Shown one piece after another: positions 49,101 through 62,627 of a stretch of DNA of 64,000 nt. The notes beneath the pieces were generated by a model that was not told the DNA's origin, searched no databases, and was given only the letters and a program-made list of their open reading frames with translations. Each line of letters starts with the position of its first letter. The stretch's first letter is position 1. The position numbers and the translations under genes are program-made. Source of the DNA: Chrysaora quinquecirrha (Eukaryota; Cnidaria; Scyphozoa; Semaeostomeae; Pelagiidae); NCBI GenBank assembly GCA_014526335.1, contig JACTAT010000262.1, forward strand, positions 741,194 through 805,193. The letters are read 5' to 3'.

Positions 49101-52100
49101 AAAATCCTTGCCCTCTGTGACACCGCACCAAGGTGTGAAATTGGTACCTTACTGACGAAGGCCTTTAAACCCTCGTAGCGCCGACTGTATGGCTGCGAGC
49201 GAGTCGATATATACTCCCCAGGGAGTATAGCAAAAAAAATGGAAAATAAAAAAATGGCCTGAGGTAAGGGGGTAAATAGTTGTGAAGCGCTGCTGAATAT
49301 GTCCAGTTATAGTTAACGGCGCTATATAAAAGCCATGACCTTTAAATACCGTTTGAGCGTTTGACTTTGTGCATGTTTATCTACACGCGTTTAACTTTGA
49401 ATATTTATCTCCACTTCTCTTGCTAATCTTTGTTTGTGAGTTAAAATGATCTAAACAATCCATTTCAGCTCAAGTAAGAGGTCAAGACGACGTCGTAGAT
49501 TCAGAAAGAGTCACAAAGTAGACATAGCTGACCGAGCTGGAGTCGCTGACGATGATAATAAGAACGTCAAACTGAATAACTACATGAAACTTGATAGTCC
49601 GAATCAATCAATGTCTGTGAGTAGTGTCATTATATCTGAGTATTTTATACGTATTACTAGGTACGATAAACTTACAGTTTAGCCTAACTAAGCCTGTTTT
49701 CCCCTCACAAATCAAACTTTAAAGACGTGTGAAAATAGGACAAAGCCTGATAGTGTTCAAAATTTGATGGTTCCTTTGCACCCCCTTTCTCCTTCTCCTC
49801 AAAAATAGGTCAATTTTTTGGCGAAGTGTTATCGCTCGTTCTTTTCTAAACCTGCAAGTACATCGCAAGGCTGTAGTTTTGCAATCTTTTTTCAAGAAAT
49901 TTTGCTCAATAAAATAGATCATTTTGTCTGAAATGTTATACAAACGCCCTTTTTAGTACTTGGCCACTCCCTTCCTTTTTTCTCATTAGACCTCAAGAAG
50001 GTTTGGCACTTGTCTCAACCCTGTTCCTCTTATTGTAACAAAATCATATTCGGTATTTCTCTCCTTTTTAGTTTGATAAAACGGACGATGCGATATCTGA
50101 AGACAACCCTGACGTCAGCATCACTGAAGCTCGTAAACGAATGCACACTTTATTGGACGATGCTTTCTCCCTTCTGGAGCCATTTCAAAAGAAGCTAGGC
50201 CAAACAAATGAACCAGTAATCGAAGAGAGGCTACTAGAAGGCAAGGAAACGTCACTGAATCAAGCACCTCCGCCATTAGAAAATTCACTTCAACATCGAG
50301 GTAAAAGCAAATAGCATCCAATTCAATTTATCTTTTCATAACATCAGGAGTAGAAGTTGTCACTTCTGCTGATTCATTTTACGTTTGGCTGAAAATTGCA
50401 GTATTAACCTCATTACAATGATAATGCAAATATTCTTCAAGATATGGGACAATGTTACAGAAATATTGATACAAGGCCTGCAATAAATCTTTGGAGCATA
50501 TTGTATGTAATATGACCGCTATCCTCTGATCCAATGTAAAATGCAGGAGGCAACCCCCCTTCCCCCACTCGAAACAATGTTGTTTTGGTAGCTAACAGTC
50601 TTATGTTTGACAAAATGCAGAAGGGGTACTCTCGGTCACTGTTTATCAACATTTTTAACGGGGGGAGGGGGTTTGCTGCTCTTTCTGTAGGGAAATAAAG
50701 CAAGTGTCCAAGGCATTGTAGTAAGAAGGCAATAGATCAGCATAACAATTTTGTAAACAGGATTACCAAGAGTTTTTCACGTTGATCTAACGTGTAAATA
50801 GTCCAAATTTTTGCATGAAATTTTTTTCAAGCCTTAGCAAGATTCACACACGAAGGTTCTTGAAATAACCAAGTTTAAGAAGACATGTTATTCAATTAGG
50901 ATTTTTAAATTTTCCAGTTAGGTTAAAGAAGAGTGGAGCTCTAAACTGTAGGATTGACCCACGGTCGAGGACTGTTTTACATGTCCGTGTGGTTAAATAG
51001 GGGTGTCTTTTACCTAAGCTTATGGTAATGAGAAAGCTTCTAAAGACTTTTAAGTCAAATTTGGATTGTTTCCTACTGTATATCATAAAGGCAGCTTCCT
51101 TTGTTTTAGCAAAACCTTTAACTCATCTATTTAATATCTCTCTTAAAACAGGAGTGATGCCTGATATTTGGAAAATAGCAAAAGTTATCCCGATTTTCAA
51201 AAAGGGTGAAAGATCAGATCCAAATAACTACCGACCTATTTCGTTACTGTCTTGTTTTGAAAAAATCTTTGAGCGTCTCTTGGCAAAACGTATTATTTCT
51301 TTTATAAGAAAGAACAGAATTCTGTATGAACTTCAATTCGGCTTCAGAGAGGGTCATTCAACCGTTCATGCTTTATTAGAACTTCTTGATAGAATATATC
51401 AACATCTAGACGAAAATAATTCTTGTATCGGTGTCTTCTTAGACCTCTCCAAAGCCTTCGATACCATAGACCACGAAATACTGCTTAAAAAATTGCACTT
51501 TTATGGATTTAGGGGTAAAATACATGACTGGTTCTCAAGTTATCTTCAGAACAGACGTCAATATACGTCCATTAACAAAAAACACTCCTCTCTCGACGTC
51601 ATTAAAACTGGGGTTCCTCAAGGTTCTGTACTAGGCCCAATACTATTTACATTGTACATAAACGACATGCCAAATTCAATTTGCCCTAAGCCGAGACTGT
51701 TTGCTGATGATACGTGTATCTTCAACTTTGATAAAAATATTGGAAAAATTAAAGGTACCCATTAGCCATGTTTGAAGAATGAGATCAGCTCAGATCAGCC
51801 TGAGATAAGCCTATTAGCTTGCAGCTTGCAGTGTTGAACAATCTCCACAATTGTTCCTGTGATTTTAACTGTTTCAGGCTTTGTTCCTGCTTTCCCCCGC
51901 AATCATCATTGATCCCTATTTAGTTTCAATTTGCTCTCGCTTGTTTGCGGTAATTTGAGTTGTTCCTTCATCTTCTTCAGTGATTCCCTGTATGTTCCAC
52001 CTTGACCCCTCTCGTTCTCATTTATTCCCGCCGATTTCTACTTCGTCCCAGTTGTTCCCTCCGATTCCAAGTTATTCCCACTTCGTTTCAGGATGTTACA

Positions 52101-55100
52101 ATGGTTCCATTCAGTTCCGTTTATTCCCACTCATTCCACGAGTTCCCAGCTTTTTGTTTGTTCCAGATTTTAGCGCATGCTGGCTAATGGCTTCCTAATG
52201 AGTTTGTTGTTCAAACTCATGCCAAATTTCGAAGACTCAGAACAACCTCTTCGATTGTTTTGATTGTATGCATTTGAATTGCAATTAAAATAATTAATTA
52301 ACTCAATGATTGTTTAAATTGTGTGCACAGAGAATAGAAATTCCGATCTTAGTGTTACAACATTCCTGATTCCTAGGTATCTTGGTATGTATGTATGTAT
52401 CTAGGTCTATTTCTTCCGGTTTGCCGAAAACCCCTACATAATGTTTGAATTCTTCAAACATAAAATATGTAACATTTAAGGGAATTTAGTTTCTTTAGGC
52501 CCTAGCGAATACTGCTTTCCAACAAACAGTAATGAGGAGGTCCATCGCTTGAGAATGCCTCGTTTGGGAAGGATAACAAGCGTGTGCGTGCTTTTGAAAG
52601 AAGAACGATTTAATAGCTTGAAGGGTGTGGACTTTTTGTAAAAGAAAAAGATTAACTGAGTACTTTGTTTCTTTCCAGGCCAAGCACCTCTTGCTTTACC
52701 TCCACCTCCACATGGCAGAGCAACAGCTCCTCCACAAGGCGATAGAAAGCGTGTATTCAATAGACCGATTACGGAGGCAGAATTCAGAAGACCAGACGGT
52801 GGCTATACAATGCCACCGGTCCTTACGAGGGAACCGATGGTCGTCATGGATCGAAGTGATCGAAACAGGTTCGTTAAGATGTTCAAAACACTTCTTTTAT
52901 CTACTAGTTTAGGGTCACTTTGTAAGGCCGCTTTTAGGTCGTGTCGAATTTAATTCAAACAAGATTGGAATTAAATTCGACCTAAATTCACCCATATAAA
53001 GTGGTAATTTTATATGTGGTTGCTGCACTTGTAATCAAGTGCAACAAGATTTTCGGGACTTAATTCACAAGTACGACATAAATGCAGCGTAGCTTGTATA
53101 TGGTCGCATTTTGGTCGAATTTATTCAAAATTGATTTAATGCACTTACTGTAGCAATTTTGAATTTAAAATGAGCACCTTTTCAGCCTCTTGTTCAGTAA
53201 AGAAACCCAAACATTCCACTTTCAATTAATTTCGACACAACACTGACTATATATAAAGTCAATGTACATATAAAGTCATATAATATGATGTCGCTCTTAT
53301 GTCGCTTTTTGCCGGATTAGCATCATGTAACTCTCCAAGTCATGCAGTCCCCAAGACTGTTCATAGGGCATCGTGTGTAAATGTTGAAATGATAATAATA
53401 TGATCTATGATATGATATGACTGTCGTGAAAACTGATTTAATGATATCCAAGGTTGCACCGATCGAAAGTTGGCGCATCGAAATCTACCAAATTAGTGCC
53501 GAAATTCTGAGCCCCCCCTGGCAGGTTCGGTTATATATATTCTCAATTAATTCTTTTAGCAATACAGTAATCAAAAATAATGTTTTCTTGTGCCTTAGAT
53601 ATCTGAGTCAAAGACTTGGGCAGCCTGTTTACGGCACGCCTCAGTCAACGATTTCATATAACTATGATCAACCACCAAGCAGACAGAATGTTTTCATTAC
53701 CCCTGTGCAGCAGCAACCTGATTCCATGGTATGTTATTTAGGGTGTATTTTTCGTTACCTTCCTTTCAGTTGATGCTTTCTCTTTTCGGTAGAGTTCGAA
53801 GCGTATTTTTCTTGGCACCGTCTACTGTAAACGGCAGGGTTGGCAGGTCTTCAAAACCGATCCAAAACCTTCTGCCTTTTGAAGATTTACAAGTTTTTTG
53901 TTAGCCTATCGTTTTCGGTAGCCGGCAGCTGGGTTTTCTTTTTGGTATGGGAGACTATTTCTAGCCGCATCCAGACTGTCTATCTTTTACAGAATGCAGA
54001 AAGTCAGCCTGTAAAAAGCCTGCTTTTAGAATTGGTTCACAAACACAGCAATGCTCTTGTTTTTCCTGTGCATCCTTTCGTAAGATTATTCTCGCATTCT
54101 TCGGGAAACCAATGAACATTTTCGGTATTAAGCAACAAACGAAAGTTATCGAGGAACCAAGGAAATTTGAGACACCAGCAAAATTTTTTTGGAGATGCAG
54201 ATGCAGATGCAGATACGTTCAGATACGCAGTCTTCTCTGTAGAAAATGTCAGTTATGTTCTGTTGAAACATTTTCCGCCCCCTTTTCCCGACCCTCCGTT
54301 AAAATGGATTGTGAAAACTTTCCCACCCCCTCTTATTTCCAACCGCTTCTTGATAAGAGATTGCCTCCAAAATGATAAACGACTGTGTTTAGATTTAGAA
54401 ACACTGAAACACATCATATAATTAATATGGTTGGTCTCTTGTGTAGGGTGGAGTTATCTGGAGTCCATACGTTGCAGATGCAGTGAGGGAAGATCTAAAC
54501 AGCAGCACAGCACCGGTAGGTCTTGAATTCATTGTTTCAAATGTGTTTTGATATGAAGTTGTTAAGTTTAATTTAGAGTTTGTCTTAGGCCCTTGCCAAA
54601 CGATCAAACATTGTTGGTCAAGCATTTGAAGTTTGGTTTCAAGCAAGGTTTAATTTGTAAAACATAATAAAAACATGGCTAGGCCAAATGGCGTCAGTCG
54701 CTTGTTGCTGTGAGGCATACATAAAGAGAAAAGCTCTATCACTAATCAAAATTGCATAAAAAGATTTACCTCCATTTCAGCTGTAGCTATAATTCCTTGT
54801 TATGACAGAGAAAAACAAGTCGTAAGAACATAAATTCGGCATATTTTCTCCGCAGATTCAATGTAAGAAACCGCCATCTTGCCTTTACTTGTTGCTGTGC
54901 TATGCTTACTTGTTGCTATGCTATGCATTAAAACGTCAGACCGGTTTCTTTCGATTTCATGACAGCATGAAACTGCTGAAAGCTGATTGGCTTCAAAACA
55001 ATGGCTATTGTTTAAAATTGAATACTCAATTCTTATTTGGACTCCATTTTTTGGCTCAATTGAAATTTTTGCCCGTTTAAGGCCATGTAATGTGACTAGT

Positions 55101-55549
55101 CCCTGGGTTGACCTGTTTCGGAACTATTTCGCGGCAACAATAACGAAATCCAGGGACAAATGTAGCAAGTCTAGCCGGCGTAGCTCACTGCGCGCGCATG
55201 GCTACAGGATATAAGGGCAAAACAAGAGGGTCCGTATTGTACATGGTCCAGTTTGAGTAGGGAGTATTTCAGGGCGAATAATCTGATATGCAAACGACTA
55301 TTAAAAGACCGTTTTCTTCCCCAGCTTTTCAACACAATGGAGTCGCCTGAACGCGAGAAAAGGAATCTAAAATCGACATTGAATTCAACGCCGCAACGAC
55401 CAAATTACACATCAATCGATATGCGAAATACTCCTTACGATAGCCCGGGAATGAGTGAAACACCACAGCCTCTTATTCGTGCGATTAAAGAAGAACTCTT
55501 ACGATTATCGCAGACTGCTAGAGGCAGAACGCAGATACAAGAGTTGTGA
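23413..55549 (+). CDS. KIAA1549/KIAA1549L-like (DUF3827) mucin-like single-pass membrane protein
   Basis: Eighteen exons join in frame using cassette C: 23413-23422, 24861-32366, 33288-33434, 33894-34187, 41646-41795, 42659-42871, 43558-43710, 44092-44310, 45408-45607, 46408-46732, 47342-47521, 48021-48211, 49469-49616, 50072-50300, 52679-52868, 53599-53728, 54447-54515, 55325-55549 (TGA). The product is about 3,500 residues: signal peptide, Ser/Thr-rich region of about 2,400 residues, SEA-like modules, one membrane segment, and a cytoplasmic tail of about 550 residues. Family assignment rests on the order of features and motifs remembered from vertebrate KIAA1549: a basic site before the last extracellular module, the membrane segment, ITEARKRMHTLLDDAFSLL, GGVIWSPY and the C-terminal PQPLIRAIKEELLRLSQ. 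The vertebrate proteins are about 1,900 residues; the excess lies in the mucin-like part. Function of the family is poorly known; a cell-surface role is expected. Cassettes A and B are extra copies of part of the gene. Confidence 0.8.
24861..32366 (+). CDS. Giant mucin-like exon of the KIAA1549-like gene (seven apparent frame breaks)
   Basis: One 7.5-kb exon encodes a Ser/Thr-rich, N-glycosylation-rich sequence of about 2,500 residues, ending at donor ggtaagc in phase 0. Pentapeptide repeats of the SAATS type lie at 27628-27780, and 10-residue repeats (SQTTSKLPSS, SQTTSRLTSQ) at 31680-31920. The last 55 residues leave the mucin style and start the first SEA-like module (LNFNVPLSVDISTPFFLQQL) with a polybasic site KRRRRE. 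The frame changes near 27850, 28110, 28437, 29105, 29365, 31572 and 32023 without change of composition; most sites sit beside runs of 3-5 A, T or C. One-base consensus errors explain this best. A pseudogene is less likely because all downstream exons are intact. Confidence 0.75.
32700..32785 (+). repeat. tRNA-derived SINE remnant
   Basis: The block 'gtatggctta', 'tatgcagtccaggtttgaat' and 'cctcacactt' matches the tRNA-like part of the copies at 16472 and 19362. Intronic. Confidence 0.4.
33288..34187 (+). CDS. SEA-like module exons 3 and 4 of the KIAA1549-like gene
   Basis: Exon 33288-33434 (49 codons) completes the first SEA-like module (AVESLFYVKENSVQVPAQQA). Exon 33894-34187 (98 codons) has a Thr/Pro linker (TPTSTAVPTTPTVLPPTNSQ) and then begins the second module (FETRMANYYRTNKKITGTVI). 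Both begin and end in phase 0. A MITE copy (33600-33863) fills most of the intron between them. Confidence 0.75.
33600..33863. mobile_element. CAAACATTG-family MITE copy in an intron
   Basis: The right end (tgtttgatcgttgggccagg) matches the family end at 2975-3000. The interior shares ttgcttgtcaagcaaattg and tttggcaacgt motifs. The left end is less clear. Confidence 0.5.
34255..34440. repeat. Foldback repeat family fragment
   Basis: Shares 'gcgttcaaagttcccgatcc', 'aaaggctacaactgtgaaaa' and 'aatccctattaaatcgtaa' with the copies at 20786-21432 and 63465-63825. It lies just upstream of exon A1. Confidence 0.5.
34463..38515 (+). CDS. Exon cassette A (second/third SEA-like modules, membrane segment, truncated tail exon)
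   Basis: Exons A1 34463-34612, A2 35484-35696, A3 35885-36037, A4 36981-37199 and A5 from 38297. A1 ends module 2; A2 and A3 form module 3 with polybasic site VKRKRRAT and SVATTLNKITHNRMSAVLGV; A4 carries the membrane segment (YYWIIGAVLGGCLLILIVAA) and a basic stop-transfer WRWK. A5 matches the first 134 bases of C5 and then breaks at 38431 into sequence otherwise found upstream of cassette C. It therefore lacks a donor and reads in frame to a TGA at 38513-38515. A transcript ending here would make a membrane protein with a short tail. All boundaries are phase 0. Confidence 0.7.
35008..35330. mobile_element. TIR element with TACCGTAAAT ends, copy in cassette A
   Basis: The left end taccgtaaattctcaaatag is nearly the reverse complement of the right end (ctaattcaaggatttacggt, then a), giving inverted repeats of about 24 bases. 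The interior is C-rich with repeated 'cgaataagcc' and 'gaattagccccc'. It has no coding frame. The same element lies at the same intron position in cassettes B and C, so it predates the duplication. Confidence 0.7.
36390..36735. repeat. AATATTTGGGG-type degenerate repeats (cassettes A and B)
   Basis: The motif caatatttggggtc recurs at irregular 30-70 base spacing in the A3-A4 intron. A related block occupies 39625-39925 in B. Cassette C lacks it, so it helps to date and orient the copies. Confidence 0.6.
38025..38235. repeat. Palindromic CAGTACAGTG-type block (cassette A, repeated in C at 45140-45350)
   Basis: Copies of 'tattcagtacagtgg' are followed by inverted copies 'ccactgtactgaatatccct', making several possible hairpins. 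A near-identical block lies before exon C5 at 45140-45350. It is absent from B. Confidence 0.6.
38503..40279 (+). CDS. Exon cassette B (partial: SEA half-module and membrane exon only)
   Basis: Exons B1 38503-38652 and B4 40061-40279 have intact splice sites and phase 0. The equivalents of exons 2 and 3 are missing: sequence departs from the A/C pattern near 39422, and the next recognisable part matches A just before its exon 4. The equivalent of exon 5 is also missing, as similarity ends near 40612. B1 is closer to C1 (NNVRQ rather than NNIRQ), while B4 and its flanks equal A4. Alone it cannot encode a complete module 3, so it may be a non-functional remnant. Confidence 0.55.
39048..39366. 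mobile_element. TIR element with TACCGTAAAT ends, copy in cassette B
   Basis: Counterpart of 35008-35330, starting taccgtaaatcctcgaattg and ending atatacggta. It shares small differences with the cassette C copy rather than A (for example 'gaaatgttgatgttagcctc'). Confidence 0.65.
40613..41640. other. Spacer between cassettes B and C
   Basis: About 1 kb of intronic sequence with a foldback-family piece (40655-40745, 'gcacctggactaaattttgg') and AT-rich unique sequence; no coding frame. The last part (from about 41573, taaattttcatttcaatata) recurs at 38431-38457, just after the A5 break. Confidence 0.5.
41646..45607 (+). CDS. Exon cassette C (complete copy, joined to the cytoplasmic exons)
   Basis: Exons C1 41646-41795, C2 42659-42871, C3 43558-43710, C4 44092-44310 and C5 45408-45607 are all intact. 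C5 continues past the A5 break (KVKPRDGYKPAPASKPAPGR) and ends in a phase-2 donor that fits exon 46408 exactly, so C is the copy that completes the protein. C differs from A at few residues (for example VITLP for VIILP, NAYSKTG for NAFSKTG, LSVKRKRR for LTVKRKRR). The C2-C3 intron carries a (TAAC)n tract absent from A. Confidence 0.8.
42188..42509. mobile_element. TIR element with TACCGTAAAT ends, copy in cassette C
   Basis: Counterpart of 35008-35330 in the C1-C2 intron, with the same ends and interior. Confidence 0.65.
43046..43321. repeat. (TAAC)n microsatellite
   Basis: About 275 bases of taac repeats with scattered substitutions in the C2-C3 intron; absent from the same intron of cassette A. 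Confidence 0.9.
46000..46340 (+). repeat. Tandem pair of tRNA-like SINE segments
   Basis: Two related blocks share 'gttcatgggttagaatctcg' / 'gttcgtaggttagaagctcg', 'ctttttgaggt' and 'gagtaccaacaagcgactc' / 'gagtaccagtaaacggctc'. The first has an A-box-like gtggtgtagcggtg. The B boxes are degraded. Intronic. Confidence 0.45.
46408..55549 (+). CDS. Cytoplasmic-tail exons of the KIAA1549-like gene
   Basis: Nine exons in consistent phase. 46408-46732: Glu/Asp-rich start then R-P-x-S-A-Q repeats. 47342-47521: proline-rich (AAAELPPMG). 48021-48211: charged helix (ELQQKAVLERSRNKQRQRLR). 49469-49616: strongly basic SKRSRRRRRFRKSHK. 50072-50300: ITEARKRMHTLLDDAFSLL, the best match to vertebrate KIAA1549. 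52679-52868: ALPPPPHGR proline run. 53599-53728: Gln/Tyr-rich. 54447-54515: GGVIWSPYVADAV. 55325-55549: IKEELLRLSQ and TGA. Proline runs and basic clusters suggest adaptor binding or membrane-lipid contact, which is inference. Confidence 0.8.
46915..47265 (+). repeat. tRNA-derived SINE split by ATC-rich simple repeat
   Basis: The head at 46915-47040 has 'agctgagtggaaatgacgct' and 'gttcaaatcccataaaccgc'. The tail (atggataaatctttcctagt then gtttgtcattca) resumes at about 47226. Between them, 47103-47222 is an atc/att repeat that may have expanded inside the element. Confidence 0.55.
49013..49345 (+). repeat. tRNA-derived SINE with LINE-type 3' tail
   Basis: The tRNA-like head (tagcgtagtggttagcactt with B box ggttcaaatcc) leads into a body of about 250 bases and a 3' tail 'gttaacggcgctatataaaa'. 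The gcgctatata motif near the end is characteristic of the CR1/L2 group of LINEs and of SINEs that borrow their tails. Intronic, plus strand. The head does not fold as a clean tRNA. Confidence 0.6.
51040..51765 (+). mobile_element. Non-LTR retrotransposon reverse-transcriptase fragment
   Basis: An open frame of about 240 codons encodes reverse-transcriptase core blocks in order: GVMPDIWKIAKVIPIFKKG, NNYRPISLLSCFEKIFERLL, YELQFGFREGHSTVHALLEL, GVFLDLSKAFDTIDHEILLK, GVPQGSVLGPILFTLYINDM, and the catalytic LFADDT. Endonuclease upstream and thumb downstream are missing, and the frame stops just after the catalytic block, so it is a truncated, dead copy of a jockey/CR1-like LINE. It lies in the intron between exons 50300 and 52679, same strand as the host gene. 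Confidence 0.85.
51850..52170. other. TTCC/TCCC-rich low-complexity stretch
   Basis: Downstream of the reverse-transcriptase fragment, 'gttcc' and 'attccc' recur about every 10-15 bases for some 300 bases. It gives meaningless open frames and looks like a degenerate short tandem repeat. Confidence 0.4.
54587..54650. mobile_element. CAAACATTG-family MITE end fragment
   Basis: The end sequence (gcccttgccaaacgatcaaa then cattgttgg) matches the 2680 copy; only one end is present. Confidence 0.5.
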
Positions 55550-58500
55550 GTTTGGAGAAGTAAAGAGACATGTTTACATGAGGTAAATAGACTCTCTTTA
55601 TATCAGTATATGTACAAGATTGTGTTTTACAGTCTGTGAAGTTGTATGTACGGACAGCTGGCCTAAGCAGACTGAGACATCTTTACTATGGACTATGAAC
55701 ACTGCTGACTTCTTTTGAAAGAGAAGTTTCACTGGGTTGTTACCCCGGACACTGACCTTTTAGAGGCTTCAAACTGCATGTAGAAGGACGGAAATACATG
55801 GAGTATATTTTATTAGAACGTTATGCTGAAAATATGAGTCTTCTATAGGTTTAGAATATAAGAATATACTAATTTGCTTGTACTGAGCTGCACAATCAGG
55901 CTTGGGCATAATTAACGGTAGAATGTGGGGTGCGATACCCCCCAGTTATTCCAAAATTGGTCAGTAAAACAATGAAGGGGCTTTAACCTTGAAATTTGTC
56001 TCTGTCCTCCTATAAAGTTAATTGCGATAAACAGCGGAAACATTTTCGGGCATGCTAACTATGCCGAAAATATTTCCGCTTTTTATCGCAATTTTGAATT
56101 TTTGGACTACACGAAACCTATAAAGTTAATTATTTTCGATATCATGATTTCTTCACCAATTCAGTATTTCATTCGGTACCTTATATAGCCTAGCTATACT
56201 TGCACTGTTCATGCCATTACCTTGACTTTCCGGCTGCGGTGAATTTTTCGGAGTCCAACTTTCGCTCGTGGTCAACTGATCCAATCAGAAGTAGAGTCTG
56301 CGTAACTAAATGCTAAAGCTTGTTCTAGCCTCAATTTCATTTGAAAGCCACGAAAGTATTATTTGTTCCTTGTTTGTCGGAACGAACCGAATCAGATTCT
56401 TGTCTATCACAAGGACACTATATCTATCGCATAGAGATACATAGTCATACAAATTTGACGAGCATTAGCAATAACAGGAGACAGAACTTGAAAGGAATAA
56501 TTAGAGAAATTGCGCAAGCTGTTGTGGACCTCGTTGCCCCTGTTTCTTGCTCTCTCTGTTGGTCAAGAGCTATTGTTGGCTTCGCTACCTATGCTTCTTG
56601 CTTTATAGGTCCTAAAATAAGTAATATTCATAAATCCTTTTTGTATATAATCAAGGTTGATGCATTTAAAAGAGATTTGTTTTGTGTGGTTTGTCGAATA
56701 CCTTCTAATTCAAAATGATAGATAGCAATTTTTAAATACGGAACGACGCACGTTGACTAGTGATTGAATTTTCTGAGGAAGTTCGATCAAACATTGTTTG
56801 TCAAACACAATGTTTGACTGTTTGGCGATGTCATAGATGATAGAACATTGCCCGCCAAACATCTTGGTTGAGAAAGAGAAAAGTGTTTGAAGTTGCTCAA
56901 AATATTGTATAGTATATACTGTTGTTGGCGACTTGGTCAAACATTGCTTAGCGAAAGCAAATCTTAAATGTTGACGAACAATGTTTAATCATGATAAAAC
57001 ATTCTTTGCCACACACAATGTTGGACTGCGTGGTCATGTCACAGAACATTGCCCGCCAAACATTTTTGCTAGGGAAAAGGAACAAAAAGAATGCTTCACA
57101 GCACTTTTTCAAGAACGTCGTCTAGCACATACACGCTTTTTTATAAGGAATCTACCTCGAGGCCTAGTTCTTAAAAGTTTCTTATTTTTGGGCCTCTTTT
57201 GGGGCAATTGTAGTTCCAAAAGTTCCTTAATAGTTCCTTAATTTTAACTGCACATACACTGGTCTTAACAATAAAAGAGAGACATTTGCATGTGAGCAAA
57301 GCTCGATCGAGACTACTCAAAGTAACATTGGATACATGCTTAACGTACAATTTATGTGATTTTCGACTGCAAATGAATGGAACCGGCTTTCTAATTCTCA
57401 TAACCGGCTTCTGATTCTCGATAAATTTGCAGTGATAAAAGTATTCAACATTCAAAAGTTCCTTAATGATTTTCTCTTTTGTAGTATAAGTTCTTTAAAT
57501 TTTCGGGCCTTCTGCATGTAGTTTCCTTATAAAGTGGTTCTTTATAAAAAAAGCGTGGTTCTTTATAAAAAAAAATGCCATTCAAGCAATGTTATGCGAC
57601 TTGGCCAAACGCTCAAACATTGCTTGGCGAAAGCAAATCTCGACTGCTTGACCAGCAATAGTTGATCATTTGGAATATGAATGTCGACTGAAAACTTCTC
57701 TTTCAAAGTATAAAAAAAACATATTTGCTATCCGATGGTCTGAAGTGGTCGTTCTGTGTTTTGTAAGATAAGTATAAATTTCAAGAATTGTTGTGAATGT
57801 ATGTGCGATGTTAAAATATAGTGATTAGTTTTAATATTATGTATTTATAGATTTAAATATTTGTATTGCATGCGTTTTTGCTAAGCATTTATACTATACA
57901 GAAGTTAGTCAGTTGATTTTTCTAGCCTCACTTTGACTCCTTTTCTCTTGACCCCATGTTCTAACCTCGCATTGGCCAGAGGTGCATTTTGGTTTGCTGC
58001 ACATGATTAATGAATCAAGGTCATTGATTGGTTCAGAATGTTGAATGCTTCAGAGCCCTGTGGCTAAATAATAGTGAAAAATTGTATTCGTGTGCCTTGT
58101 GTATTCGTGAAAACATTCCGACAGCATAAACGTGTTAAAACCAATAAAGACACTGTTTAATTATATGTGAATTTGTTGGGGACATGTCAATGTTTTCATG
58201 TCCTGTTCCTGTTGTTTTCCAGCTTACAGAAACGGAAGTGCATGAATAGCAATGTAAAGGTTTCGGAATTGTGGCGCCAAATTTCCAGCACTTCAGTGAA
58301 CCTGACTTTGAAGTAAAAATTGACTTGGAAGTAGCGCTCCTTGTTGTGTTGTAGTGAAGCATGTCAAATTTTATAAATTGAAGTGTACTTTTTGATATGT
58401 ATGGGGAATATGTATTTCATAGAATTGATGGTGATTTCGAATTTTTGTCTACCGTTTTGCTTTCTTTATTAAGCGGCCCGGGTCGGATCCCCGCCCAGAT

Positions 58501-59446
58501 AACTTTAAATTGTTGTCAAAACATTCGGAAACTTCAAAAGCTACTAACCACAGAAAATTGTGGAATTCTGAACACTGAAAAAACGTTCAAAGTAAAATCA
58601 ATTAGAACAATTCAAAAAATCAAGCAGTCAGGAAAGGTCAAAAACTGTATTCATTTAATACGCGAGAACCAATTTTGATTCAGATTCTTATAACTTATCC
58701 CCCAAATCCACAAAACCAGGGAAATCTGCGGTTTTTTCTCATTTGATAATTTATCTTTATCCACAACCAAAAGAACTCGCTATATGTGTTTATTGTGTCT
58801 CAAAACAGACAAAATTGCGCCCACTTTTATACGATTTTTGGGTAGTTTTTTTGAATCTAAGAATATACTATTGTGGCTCGAAGCGAAGAAGTTGAGCTCG
58901 AAGTCCTTAATATGAGCAAAGGCATTTTAGCTCCATTACTGCTATTTTATTTGCTACCTTTTTTCCCCGCTATCACAAAAAGTAGATCCATTGTATTGAC
59001 TCTGTTATACGCAATGAAAACTTGCACTAACTGGAACCCAATCACAAAGCTTTTTAGATCTGGCTCTTATTGAATTCCAATGAAAACCTTAACACTTAAA
59101 AGTGATACCACACAGTTAATGGATATGTTAGATTTCTCACGACGGCGATAATTCTACCGGATGTCCAAGACACCACGTGACCTAGCGGTTACGACTGTCT
59201 GAAGGCGAAGAAAGGTTGAATCGAGAAGTGTTGACCTTCAGGCTCCCCCTATTATGTGAGGACATAAGCGAACCTTCCTGTCGTTTCTTACCAAAATCAA
59301 ATCACGCCGAGAGAAATTGAAAAGCAGGGCAATTCACAGTCAGATTCTCTACATTGCGGTGTGTTTCTCTGCAAGAATCGAAAGGGGAATACCGCGTTTG
59401 TTTCATACTGTTAGAAGCTAGTATATAAAAGAATTTATCAAAAACA
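55550..59446. other. 3' untranslated and intergenic region, no recognised gene
   Basis: From the KIAA1549-like stop to the Zic start I find no convincing coding gene. The first part is probably 3' UTR. MITE copies lie at 56784-56992 and 57593-57671. A candidate polyadenylation signal (aataaa) is at about 58143. The 125-codon frame at 56341 and the 93-codon frame at 58397 resemble nothing known. Confidence 0.5.
56784..56992. mobile_element. CAAACATTG-family MITE copy
   Basis: Left end gatcaaacattgtttgtcaa and right end gaacaatgtttaatcatg are inverted repeats; interior motifs match the 9 kb cluster. A second copy starts almost at once (57000) and its right end is near 57671. Confidence 0.5.

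Positions 59447-62627
<3,181 letters not shown>

Noticed and set aside
56341..56718. 125-codon frame as a gene
   Set aside because: No recognisable motif, no splice partners, and it lies in probable 3' UTR beside repeats.
59419..59428. TATA box (tatataaaag) for the Zic gene
   Set aside because: It is only about 20 bases before the chosen ATG, so a start site 30 bases downstream would fall after the ATG.
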